DNA from: Pelosinus propionicus DSM 13327
GTDB lineage: Bacteria; Bacillota; Negativicutes; DSM-13327
DNA: 64,000 nt
Assembly: GCF_900114615.1 (NCBI RefSeq)
Contig: NZ_FOTS01000015.1
Location: forward strand, 45,971 to 109,970
Direction of reading: 5' to 3'
Numbering within the stretch: the stretch's first letter is position 1; each line of letters starts with the position of its first letter. This document shows positions 47,489 to 55,828 of the stretch, in pieces. The notes under the pieces were generated by a model. It saw only the letters and a list, made by a program, of their open reading frames with translations, made no database searches and was not told the DNA's origin. Both the position numbers and the translations under genes were made by a program.

Positions 47489-49495
47489 ATGAAAATTAAA
47501 AAGCGAGATGGCCGTGAAGTCTCCTTTGATGAAAATAAAATTACAGAAGCTATTTTTAAAGCTGCTAAGGCTGTAGGTGGAGCGGATAAGCAATTAGCAA
47601 TGGAATTAACATTAGATGTTTTGCGCTTTTTAAAACAAGAATATAATGGGGGGGCTTTTGGTGTTGAAGAGGTCCAGGACGCTGTAGAAAAAATATTAAT
47701 TGAAAAAGGACATGCCAAGACGGCAAAAGCTTATATTTTGTATCGGGATAAACGAACTCGCATGCGGGATGGGCAATCCTATTTGATGGATGCTGTTGCA
47801 GACATTCTAGTAGAAACGAATCGGGAAAATGCTAATATTTCCAATTCTCCTTCAGCGAAAATGCTGCAGATTGCCAGCGCTGCCAGCAAATCTTATTATT
47901 TGAATCGCTTACTTCCTGAACACATGGCGAATGCTCATATCAAAGGCGACATCCATATTCATGATTTAGACTTTTATGGCAAAACATTAACTTGCGTACA
48001 GATTCCTCTTGGTAAATTATTAAAGAATGGTTTTAATAACGGGCATGGCTATATTCGGCCACCGAAGCGCCCAGCATCTGCAGCGGCTTTAGCTGCTATT
48101 ATTTTGCAAAGTTCGCAAAATGATATGCATGGTGGTCAGTCTTTTGCTTTTTTTGATTCAGATATGGCTCCTTTTATGGAAGGCGTAAAAGAAGAAGAAG
48201 TTTATCAGGCTATGGAAGCATTTATTTATAATCTCAATTCTATGCATAGCAGGGCAGGAGCACAAGTTCCTTTTTCTAGTCTGAATATCGGTACAGATAT
48301 TACACCGGCAGGACGAAGAGTAACTAAAAATCTTTTATTGGCATATGAGAAAGGATTAGGTCATGGAGAAAATCCTATTTTCCCCAATATTATTTTTCGT
48401 GTAAAGGATGGAATTAACTTTAATAAGAAAGACCCTAATTATGATTTATTTAAGCTGGCAATCCGTGTAGCATCTCAGCGATTGAATCCTACCTTTAGCT
48501 TCATGGATGCTTCATTTAATAAACCTTATGGTGATCAGGTTGGTTATATGGGATGCCGTACTAGAGTTATGTCTAATAAATGTGGATCGGAAGTAACGGA
48601 CGGGCGGGGAAATCTTAGTTTTACTACAGTCAATTTACCAAGGCTTGCGATTAAGGCAGAACGAAATTTAATGAAGTTCTATCAGAGTTTATCTGATCTC
48701 ATTGATCTAACTTGTGAACAGTTATTACATCGTTATCAGGTGCAAGGAAAATTAAGAGTAAAGGATATGCCATTTTTAATGGGGCAAGGCTTATATTTGG
48801 ATTCAGATAAATTAGCTGCAAATGACACAATTGCAAATGTGATCAAGCACGGCACGTTATCGGTAGGTTTTATTGGTTTAGCTGAAGCCTTGATTGCTTT
48901 AACGGGTTATCACCATGGCGAAGGGGAGGAATCCCAAATATTAGGTGAAGAGATAGTGGCATTCATGCGCAACAAAGTTGATAAGGCTACGGATAAATAC
49001 ATGTTGAATTATACATTACTGGCAACACCAGCAGAAGGGTTAGCAGGACGTTTCGTCAAAATGGATTGCCGTGAGTATGGCTTAATTCCTGGCGTAACAG
49101 ATAAAGAATATTACACTAATTCTTTTCATATTCCTGTCAATTATTCTATTAGTGTATATGATAAAATAAAAATAGAAGCGATTTATCATAAATATACAAA
49201 TGCAGGTCATATTAGTTATGTGGAGTTTACAGCACCTCCTGTAAATAACCTTAAGGCAGTCGAAGATGTGATTCGTTATATGCAGCAATGTGATATTGGA
49301 TATGCAGGCATTAATTTTCCCGTAGATTTTTGTGAGAGTTGTGGTTATCTCGGTGTAATTGGTGGAGATGTATGTCCTGTATGTTCTATGTCAGACATCA
49401 AAAGAGTACGACGCATCACTGGTTACCTGAGTACCATTGATCGCTTTAATGATGCAAAGCATGAAGAATTAGAGCAGCGTGTAGCACATCTGTAA
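47489..49495 (+). CDS. nrdD: Anaerobic ribonucleoside-triphosphate reductase (class III)
   Basis: Reduces NTPs to dNTPs using a glycyl radical, so it needs anoxic conditions. 668 aa: N-terminal ATP cone (1-95), the glycyl radical enzyme core, Cys pairs in FCESCG and CPVCSM for zinc, and the radical Gly near residue 645 in RRITGYLS. The activating enzyme NrdG is not adjacent. Confidence 0.95.
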   Translation: MKIKKRDGREVSFDENKITEAIFKAAKAVGGADKQLAMELTLDVLRFLKQEYNGGAFGVEEVQDAVEKILIEKGHAKTAKAYILYRDKRTRMRDGQSYLMDAVADILVETNRENANISNSPSAKMLQIASAASKSYYLNRLLPEHMANAHIKGDIHIHDLDFYGKTLTCVQIPLGKLLKNGFNNGHGYIRPPKRPASAAALAAIILQSSQNDMHGGQSFAFFDSDMAPFMEGVKEEEVYQAMEAFIYNLNSMHSRAGAQVPFSSLNIGTDITPAGRRVTKNLLLAYEKGLGHGENPIFPNIIFRVKDGINFNKKDPNYDLFKLAIRVASQRLNPTFSFMDASFNKPYGDQVGYMGCRTRVMSNKCGSEVTDGRGNLSFTTVNLPRLAIKAERNLMKFYQSLSDLIDLTCEQLLHRYQVQGKLRVKDMPFLMGQGLYLDSDKLAANDTIANVIKHGTLSVGFIGLAEALIALTGYHHGEGEESQILGEEIVAFMRNKVDKATDKYMLNYTLLATPAEGLAGRFVKMDCREYGLIPGVTDKEYYTNSFHIPVNYSISVYDKIKIEAIYHKYTNAGHISYVEFTAPPVNNLKAVEDVIRYMQQCDIGYAGINFPVDFCESCGYLGVIGGDVCPVCSMSDIKRVRRITGYLSTIDRFNDAKHEELEQRVAHL

Positions 49496-49543
49496 TAAGA
49501 TGGTTACAAGGAATGTATCGTATTTAAGATGGAGTGATAAGTT

Positions 49544-51283
49544 TTGACTTGGCAATTAAAAGAAAAGTTACAGAAAACTTTGGCTGAAGAGCAGGGGGCA
49601 ATGGTTTTTCCTCCTGGTTCACGTCAAGGCTTTGCATTAGTGTATCCAAATACCTATCATGTAGGAATGTCCAATTTAGGATTTCAAATTATTTATCAAC
49701 AAGTCAATTCTAGGGGAGATACAGCCTGTGAAAGGTTATTTTTACCTGACAGAAAAACAGAGCCTGAATATATTCGTACGAATACACCGTTAATGACAAT
49801 TGAAACGCAGCGTCCATTATATGGATTTTCTTTAATTGGCTTTGCTCTAACATTTGAAATGGATTATTTTAATGTAGTAAGTATTTTACAGCTTGGAAAG
49901 GTCCCTGTATTAGCTGCTGATCGGGGAGAAGGAGATCCTTTGGTTATTGCAGGCGGTCCGTGTGCGACCTTTAATCCAGAACCTTTAGCTGATTTATTTG
50001 ATGTATTTATCATTGGTGAAGGCGAAGAAATCATACACGAAATATTAGATGTCTATTACCAGGCACGTGACAATAATATCTCTAGGCAGGAAATTTTATT
50101 CCAAATAGCACAAATTTCTGGTGCATATGTGCCTTGTTTTTATCAAGTGGAATATAAAGCAGATGGTACGATTAAAAAAGTATCTTGTTCTGGGGGAGTG
50201 CCCCAGCATGTACAGCGGCGCTGGATTCAAGAGTTGGATCAATATGAGGCACAGACGGTGGTTGTAACTCCAAATACTGAGTTTAAAGATATGTTTTTGA
50301 TTGAGGTAGCACGTGGCTGTGGCCGCCATTGCCGCTTTTGTATGGCAGGGTATTGCTATCGAAACCCTCGAGTAAGATCGCTAAAGACATTAGAAGCGGC
50401 TGTTGTAAAGGCAAAAGAATATCGCAGTAAGGTTGGATTAATGGGGGCTGCAATTTCTGATTATCCTGAAATTGATTCGTTATGTAATATTATTTTAGAA
50501 CAAGGAATGCATATGTCTGTGGCCTCTTTAAGAGCCGATACTCTTACTTTGGATTTAGTCAATGCGTTGGCTGTTAGCAAGCATCGTACCATTACTTTAG
50601 CTCCGGAAGCAGCAAGTATCCGATTGCGCAAAGTGATTAATAAAACCATTACAGATGAGCATCTATTTAATTCCATAAAAATGGCGGTTAACGCAGGTAT
50701 ACCCCATATTCGACTCTATATTATGATTGGCTTACCTTATGAGGAAGATGAAGACATTGAAGAAATCGTTACTATGGCAAAAAATATCAAAGCATATATG
50801 GAATCTTTGGGGAGTAAAGGAAGGTTAACCTTAAGCGTTAACCCTTTTATTCCGAAGCCTTTTACACCTTTTCAGTGGATGCCTATGACTCAGATTTCAG
50901 TAGTAGAAAAAAGATTAAAGTATATCAATTCTAGTTTGCGACAACAAAGAGGAATAGAAGTATTGGTTGAATCGCCAAAAGAAGCCTATATTCAAGGTGT
51001 TTTAGCTAGAGGAGATCGGCGGTTGTCTGCTGTATTGCTAGATGCTCACAAGAAGGGCGGCAGTAAAGGTTTCAAGCAGGCGATGAAAAAGAACATGCTT
51101 CGTGAGGAAGATTACTTATATCGTCAGCGGGAGCCAGGAAGTGAGATTTTGCCTTGGAAAGTGCTGGATATGGGGCTGGATTCATTGTACTTAGAACGAG
51201 AATTAGAAGAAGCTAAAAAAGAAGAATTTACGGCTCCATGTGCGCAAGGCTGTACTCGGTGTGGAATATGTAAAAAAGGCTGA
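49544..51283 (+). CDS. Radical SAM protein, TIGR03960 type
   Basis: 579 aa. N-terminal cobalamin-binding-like region, then a radical SAM domain with CGRHCRFC (about residue 262), and a C-terminal Cys-rich tail CAQGCTRCGIC. The TIGR03960 group is uncharacterised and often has a TIGR03936 partner next to it; here none follows. TTG start with GGAGTGAT upstream. Confidence 0.9.
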   Translation: MTWQLKEKLQKTLAEEQGAMVFPPGSRQGFALVYPNTYHVGMSNLGFQIIYQQVNSRGDTACERLFLPDRKTEPEYIRTNTPLMTIETQRPLYGFSLIGFALTFEMDYFNVVSILQLGKVPVLAADRGEGDPLVIAGGPCATFNPEPLADLFDVFIIGEGEEIIHEILDVYYQARDNNISRQEILFQIAQISGAYVPCFYQVEYKADGTIKKVSCSGGVPQHVQRRWIQELDQYEAQTVVVTPNTEFKDMFLIEVARGCGRHCRFCMAGYCYRNPRVRSLKTLEAAVVKAKEYRSKVGLMGAAISDYPEIDSLCNIILEQGMHMSVASLRADTLTLDLVNALAVSKHRTITLAPEAASIRLRKVINKTITDEHLFNSIKMAVNAGIPHIRLYIMIGLPYEEDEDIEEIVTMAKNIKAYMESLGSKGRLTLSVNPFIPKPFTPFQWMPMTQISVVEKRLKYINSSLRQQRGIEVLVESPKEAYIQGVLARGDRRLSAVLLDAHKKGGSKGFKQAMKKNMLREEDYLYRQREPGSEILPWKVLDMGLDSLYLERELEEAKKEEFTAPCAQGCTRCGICKKG

Positions 51284-51295
51284 TGGGAGTGTATA

Positions 51296-52117
51296 GTGTT
51301 GGAGCGATTTATTTTAAACTATGGAACTAGCGGGCAGTGGTATGGAACGTTTACCCATTTCAGTGCATTAGCTATTAAACATGGTATATCGAGTCGATTT
51401 GGTGGGGTAAGTAAGCCACCATTTCGTTCCTTGAATGTAGCGCTGCATACAGGTGATTGTGATGAGAGTGTTATTATAAATCGGCAGCTTTTTTGCCAAG
51501 GGATCGGGATTCATTCAAAACATATTGTGACTGCTCAACAGCTTCATACGGATCATATTGCAGTGGTAACCCAGGAAGAAGAAGGAAGAGGAGCAGGCAG
51601 CTATGAGGATGCAATCCCCAATACAGATGCTTTAATAACCAATGTTCCGGGAATTCCTTTAATGTTATTTTTTGCTGATTGTGTCCCTGTTCTAATTGTA
51701 GATCCAGTACAGCGAGCCATTGGCGCAGTTCATGCAGGTTGGAGAGGAACGGTGGAAAGGATTGCGCAAAAGACAATTCTATCTATGCAATCTAATTTTG
51801 GCACGAAGCCTGAAGATTGCTTAGTTGGGATAGCTCCTTCTATTGGTCCTTGCTGTTATGTTGTTGATGAAATCGTAATCAATAAACTGAAAAAACAATT
51901 CAATAATTGGGAAGAATTAATAGAAAAAACCGAAGAAAAAGACAAATGGTATTTTGATTTGTGGAAAGCCAACGTTCATCAATTGAAAGAAATAGGTGTG
52001 AAAGGAAGCAATGTGGTAACCAGTGGTGTATGTACTGCTTGTAATCATGAATTATTTTTTTCTTATCGAAAAGAAAATGGGGCTACTGGAAGAATCGGAG
52101 CTGTTATTGTCTTGTAA
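51296..52117 (+). CDS. pgeF: Peptidoglycan editing factor PgeF (YfiH/DUF152)
   Basis: 273 aa. Family known as polyphenol-oxidase-like or purine nucleoside phosphorylase-like; in E. coli the protein removes wrong amino acids from peptidoglycan precursors. Metal/active-site motifs LHTDH, FADCVPVLI and HAGWRGT are present. GTG start 12 bases after the radical SAM gene. Closed by a strong terminator. Confidence 0.93.
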   Translation: MLERFILNYGTSGQWYGTFTHFSALAIKHGISSRFGGVSKPPFRSLNVALHTGDCDESVIINRQLFCQGIGIHSKHIVTAQQLHTDHIAVVTQEEEGRGAGSYEDAIPNTDALITNVPGIPLMLFFADCVPVLIVDPVQRAIGAVHAGWRGTVERIAQKTILSMQSNFGTKPEDCLVGIAPSIGPCCYVVDEIVINKLKKQFNNWEELIEKTEEKDKWYFDLWKANVHQLKEIGVKGSNVVTSGVCTACNHELFFSYRKENGATGRIGAVIVL

Positions 52118-52142
52118 GCGAATGCTTACAAGATTTTTTTTA
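52111..52142 (+). terminator. Terminator after pgeF
   Basis: CTTGTAAGC - GAAT - GCTTACAAG then ATTTTTTTT; the hairpin begins inside the pgeF stop region. Confidence 0.92.
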
Positions 52143-52275
52143 GAATTTATATGTTTTAAAGGAGCCGGAGCATTTTTCTTATTATTGTAATGTCAATATA
52201 TTTTTAATGTTTAGGAGATACTTAAGAGGAAATTAATGTTTATTCGCGAATAATGCATATAATGGAGGGTTTACC

Positions 52276-52977
52276 ATGTCTATTCAAACAAACCTAACCC
52301 AAGTTATAGAAAATATTCATAATGCTGTACATAAGAGAAGTAAGACATTAATCAATGAATCTAAATATGTTAAATTGGTAGCTGTAACAAAGAATCATGA
52401 TGTAGCAGCCATTCAAGAAGCGGTTGCTGCTGGCGTGCTGGCAATTGGTGAAAATAGAATACAAGAAGCCGCTAAAAAAGCGCAAATAATTCAGAAGCAA
52501 GTGGAATGGCATCTTATCGGTCATTTGCAGACCAATAAGGTTCGTCAAGCAGTCCAGCTGTTTGACCTGATTCATTCTGTAGATAGTAAAAAAGTAGCTC
52601 TGGAAATTGATCGTATCGCCGGTACCTTAGGGAAAAGGCAAGATATTCTGATCCAGGTTAATATGGCTGATGAAGATACCAAATTTGGGATTGCTTCCAA
52701 AGATACTTTAACATTAGCAAAGTGTATTAGTAATCTAGAACATGTCCGATTATGCGGAGCGATGACGATCGCACCTTTTTATGACAATGCAGAGCAGGCC
52801 AGACCTCTATTTCGCAATATGTATCAATTGTTTATGGAACTAAAAGATATGAATTTGGCGAATACAAAAATAGAGTGGCTATCTATGGGAATGACAAATG
52901 ATTATATTGTAGGTGTTGAAGAGGGAGCAAATTTAGTACGTATTGGTACTGGGATATTTGGACAGCGTCAATATTAA
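52276..52977 (+). CDS. PLP homeostasis protein YggS/YlmE
   Basis: 233 aa alanine racemase-like barrel that binds pyridoxal phosphate. The PLP Lys is in LVAVTKNHDV (about residue 38), followed by GENRIQEA, WHLIGHLQTNK and the C-terminal SMGMTNDY. Controls vitamin B6 balance. ATG with GGAGGG 7 bases upstream. First gene of yggS-sepF-proC-ylmH-divIVA. Confidence 0.95.
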   Translation: MSIQTNLTQVIENIHNAVHKRSKTLINESKYVKLVAVTKNHDVAAIQEAVAAGVLAIGENRIQEAAKKAQIIQKQVEWHLIGHLQTNKVRQAVQLFDLIHSVDSKKVALEIDRIAGTLGKRQDILIQVNMADEDTKFGIASKDTLTLAKCISNLEHVRLCGAMTIAPFYDNAEQARPLFRNMYQLFMELKDMNLANTKIEWLSMGMTNDYIVGVEEGANLVRIGTGIFGQRQY

Positions 52978-52995
52978 AGGGAGGTATAAAGGAAC

Positions 52996-53424
52996 ATGAA
53001 GTTTATGGAAAAAGTCTGGGGAAGCTTAGGCTTATTTGAACCTGTAGAGGCTGAGGAAGATCCAAAGCAAAAAGTAGAAGAATTAGAAGTAGGGAAAGGG
53101 AAAAAAAATAATAACCTAGTAAATTTACCCACTGCTCAGAAACAAATGAAAGTTATGGTGGTGGAGCCATTCTCTTTTGATGATGCTCAACATGTAGCTG
53201 ATCATTTAAAAAATCGAAAACCTGTTGTTGTGAATTTTGAGAATTGTGATAAAGAAGTTGCTAAGCGCATGATTGACTTTATTAGTGGGACAACCTATGC
53301 TTTAGCTGGGAGCATTCAAAAAATTGGTAACAATATATTTCTCTGTGCTCCAAATAATGTAGATGTTACTTATAGTCCTCATGAAGAAGGCAGTGATAAA
53401 GAATTCTTACCATGGAATAAATAA
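52996..53424 (+). CDS. sepF: Cell division protein SepF
   Basis: 142 aa. Short N-terminal membrane-targeting helix (MKFMEKVWGSLGLF), a disordered linker, and a C-terminal domain starting KVMVVEPFSFDDAQ, with FISGTTYALAGSIQKIG. Anchors FtsZ to the membrane beside FtsA. The short FtsZ C-terminal peptide above would be its binding site. Confidence 0.93.
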   Translation: MKFMEKVWGSLGLFEPVEAEEDPKQKVEELEVGKGKKNNNLVNLPTAQKQMKVMVVEPFSFDDAQHVADHLKNRKPVVVNFENCDKEVAKRMIDFISGTTYALAGSIQKIGNNIFLCAPNNVDVTYSPHEEGSDKEFLPWNK

Positions 53425-53450
53425 AGAGTTGAAATACGGGGGATTACCAG

Positions 53451-54272
53451 ATGTTGAAGAATAAAAAAATTGGTTTTATCGGTAGCGGAGCTATGGCTGA
53501 AGCCTTAATTGATGGAATATTAAAAGCTAATTTAGTTACGCCGAGTCAGATTATAGTGAATGATATCTCTCAAAATCGTCTAGACCATATGACTGGGAAA
53601 TTTGGTGTACTTACGACGTTGAGTATAAAGGATACTGTAAAAGCAGCAGATATCTTATTTTTAACTGTAAAGCCTCAAATTATTAATGGTGTATTGGATG
53701 CTATTGCACCGCTGCTTTCACCTACAACCTTAGTCGTATCAATTGCAGCAGGAATTACAATTGGAATACTTGAGAGTAAATTGGTACGGATTCCAATTGT
53801 AAGAGTTATGCCAAACACTCCGGTGGCAGTAGGGGAAGGGATGTCTGTTCTTGCTTTGGGGCATTATGCAGGTGAAGAAAATGGCGAATTAGTATTAACT
53901 ATTTTTTCTTCTGTAGGTAGAGCTATTATTATGGATGAAAATGCTATGGATGCAGTTACGGGATTGTCGGGTAGTGGTCCTGGATATGTCTTTGTACTTA
54001 TTGATGCATTAACGGATGCAGGTGTCCGAGTTGGTTTGTCCAGGCAAAATTCATTAGTTATGGCAGCGCAGACCTTATTAGGAGCAGCTAAGATGGTTCT
54101 GGAAACAGGGGAACATCCCGCAAAATTAAGGGATATGGTAACTTCCCCAGGTGGAACTGCTATTGCGGGTATACATGTATTAGAACAAAAAGGTGTAAGA
54201 GCAGCTTTAATTGATGCAGTACAAGCAGCTACGAAACGTTCACAGGAGATGGGGAAAAAATCACATGGGTGA
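53451..54272 (+). CDS. proC: Pyrroline-5-carboxylate reductase
   Basis: Last step of proline synthesis, NAD(P)H dependent. GFIGSGAMAEALI at 8-20 is the nucleotide fold; VRVMPNTPVAVGEG, and the DAVTGLSGSGPGYV and MVTSPGGTAIAG motifs follow. 273 aa. It takes the slot that yggT often occupies between sepF and ylmH. Overlaps ylmH by 8 bases. Confidence 0.95.
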   Translation: MLKNKKIGFIGSGAMAEALIDGILKANLVTPSQIIVNDISQNRLDHMTGKFGVLTTLSIKDTVKAADILFLTVKPQIINGVLDAIAPLLSPTTLVVSIAAGITIGILESKLVRIPIVRVMPNTPVAVGEGMSVLALGHYAGEENGELVLTIFSSVGRAIIMDENAMDAVTGLSGSGPGYVFVLIDALTDAGVRVGLSRQNSLVMAAQTLLGAAKMVLETGEHPAKLRDMVTSPGGTAIAGIHVLEQKGVRAALIDAVQAATKRSQEMGKKSHG

Positions 54273-55050
54273 CCGAGAAAAAATTATACGATATTATCAG
54301 GCTAGCGGTGAAGGTGAATTAGCAGCTAAATTATTGGATTTAGCTGAAGCAGCATTGCGTAACCGAAAGTATAAAGTAACAGAGTTTCTGGATCCTTACG
54401 GTTATAGTATTGCAGAAACGATCAGTGCACATTATGATCGTTTAAAGCTAGTATCCAGCGGCGGCTATGAGGGGGCAGAGCGAGTCAAGGCTGTTTTTAT
54501 AAATGAAGAGTTTCGAGGTACCTCTGATGCTGCAGTAGAGGCTGTCTCTGTAACATGGGATGAAAGATATTATCAAATTACTCATCGAGATGTGTTGGGA
54601 GCATTGATGGCACTTGGGATTAAGCGAGAAATTATTGGTGATCTCATTATGTGCGGGCATGGATGCCAAATTATTATCGATTCATCTTTTTTAAATTTTC
54701 TTATGCAAAATTTAAGCAAGATTGGTGCGGCGCCTATTAGTATTACGCAATTGGAGATCGCAGATATTGCTCCTCGGGAAGAAAAAGTAAAGGAAATCAA
54801 AACGACTGTGGCCTCTCTTCGATTGGACGTTATAGCAGCAGCTGGTTTTGGTACTTCGCGTAGCCGAATGTCGGAAGAAATCGTGGCTGGAAAACTAAAA
54901 GTAAACTGGCAGGAGGCTAAAAATAGTGCTCAATCCATTAAAGAAAATGATGTTATTTCAATGCGGGGACGGGGGAGAGTCGAAGTTTGTGAAGTACTGG
55001 GGCAAACCAGAAAAGGACGAATGAGTATTGTATTAAAACGTTTTATGTAG
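54265..55050 (+). CDS. S4-domain RNA-binding protein YlmH
   Basis: 261 aa. N-terminal half is the YlmH-specific domain (YGGYEGAERV-like SGGYEGAERVKAVF near residue 67), and the C-terminal part is an S4 domain (about 185-255) with SRSRMSEEIVAGKLKVNW. Known relatives act in ribosome quality control. Start at 54265 inside proC with GGGG just upstream. Confidence 0.92.
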   Translation: MGDREKIIRYYQASGEGELAAKLLDLAEAALRNRKYKVTEFLDPYGYSIAETISAHYDRLKLVSSGGYEGAERVKAVFINEEFRGTSDAAVEAVSVTWDERYYQITHRDVLGALMALGIKREIIGDLIMCGHGCQIIIDSSFLNFLMQNLSKIGAAPISITQLEIADIAPREEKVKEIKTTVASLRLDVIAAAGFGTSRSRMSEEIVAGKLKVNWQEAKNSAQSIKENDVISMRGRGRVEVCEVLGQTRKGRMSIVLKRFM

Positions 55051-55068
55051 ATAAAAGGAGGTGTATTC

Positions 55069-55518
55069 ATGCTAACCCCATTGGATATTCATAATAAAGA
55101 ATTTAAAAGAAGTTTTAGAGGATATAACGAAGAAGATGTTGATGAATTCCTTGATCGAGTCATAAAAGATTATGAGTTATTATATCGGGAAAATATTGAG
55201 TTGAAAGAGAATATGGACCGACTTAATGGTAAATTAGAACATTTTCAACATATGGAAAATACTTTGCATAATACATTAATTGTTGCTCAGGAGACAGCAG
55301 AAGAGGTAAAGCTAAATGCTAAAAAGACAACAGAGCTAATGATAAAAGAAGCAGAGATCAACGCTCAGAAACTCGCAGAGGAAGCTGCCAACAAAGTGCG
55401 CCGCATGGCTAGTGAATATCAGGATTTGAAAAAACAGGTGGACGTATATCGTGTTCGTATGCGTACCCTTGTACAAGCACAGTTGGAGATATTAGGTGAA
55501 TCTGGTGAGGATGAATAG
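55069..55518 (+). CDS. divIVA: Cell division protein DivIVA
   Basis: 149 aa, coiled-coil protein that recognises curved membrane at poles and septum. The conserved N-terminus LTPLDIHNKEFKRSFRGYNEEDVDEF (first 27 residues) is clear, followed by long coiled coil to about 140. AAAGGAGG before the ATG. Confidence 0.94.
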   Translation: MLTPLDIHNKEFKRSFRGYNEEDVDEFLDRVIKDYELLYRENIELKENMDRLNGKLEHFQHMENTLHNTLIVAQETAEEVKLNAKKTTELMIKEAEINAQKLAEEAANKVRRMASEYQDLKKQVDVYRVRMRTLVQAQLEILGESGEDE

Positions 55519-55524
55519 CGTAAT

Positions 55525-55553
55525 TTGACAATGTACCTTTTATTGGTTATAAT
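55525..55553 (+). promoter_or_regulatory. Consensus SigA promoter of ileS
   Basis: TTGACA (55525-55530), 17-base spacer, TATAAT (55548-55553): a perfect match to consensus. Transcription should begin about 55560, at the T-box leader. Confidence 0.9.
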
Positions 55554-55559
55554 CAGTTT

Positions 55560-55815
55560 TATTGTGGAATGTTAATATGAATACAAGTGATGATGGAGAC
55601 AGTAGCTAAAAAACTGATTTTACAGCGAGTTGGGAATAGTGGGAGCCTAATAATCAAGTTTAGTGAAGATCACTCCTGAACTGCAAACTGAAATACAGTA
55701 AGATTTGCCGTTTAACGAGCGTTATATCGTTACTAAAGTGGCTGGAAAGTCATTAGGGTGGTACCACGGGAAACAACCTCTCGTCCCTTTAGGGATGAAG
55801 AGGTTTTATTTTTTT
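55560..55815 (+). promoter_or_regulatory. T-box leader of ileS
   Basis: The T-box sequence AGGGTGGTACCACGGG is at 55755-55770, followed by a terminator hairpin (AACCTC-TCGTCCC / GGGATGA-AGAGGTT, then a T-run). Upstream lies a long stem I region; the specifier is probably ATC at 55669-55671, an isoleucine codon, which agrees with ileS downstream. Uncharged tRNA-Ile should bind and prevent termination. Confidence 0.9.
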
Positions 55816-55828
55816 GGAGGTGTTATTG

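Noticed and set aside
52258..52263. TATAAT before yggS as a promoter -10
   Set aside because: It touches the ribosome site (GGAGG 52264), so transcription would start inside or after it; no -35 at the right distance.
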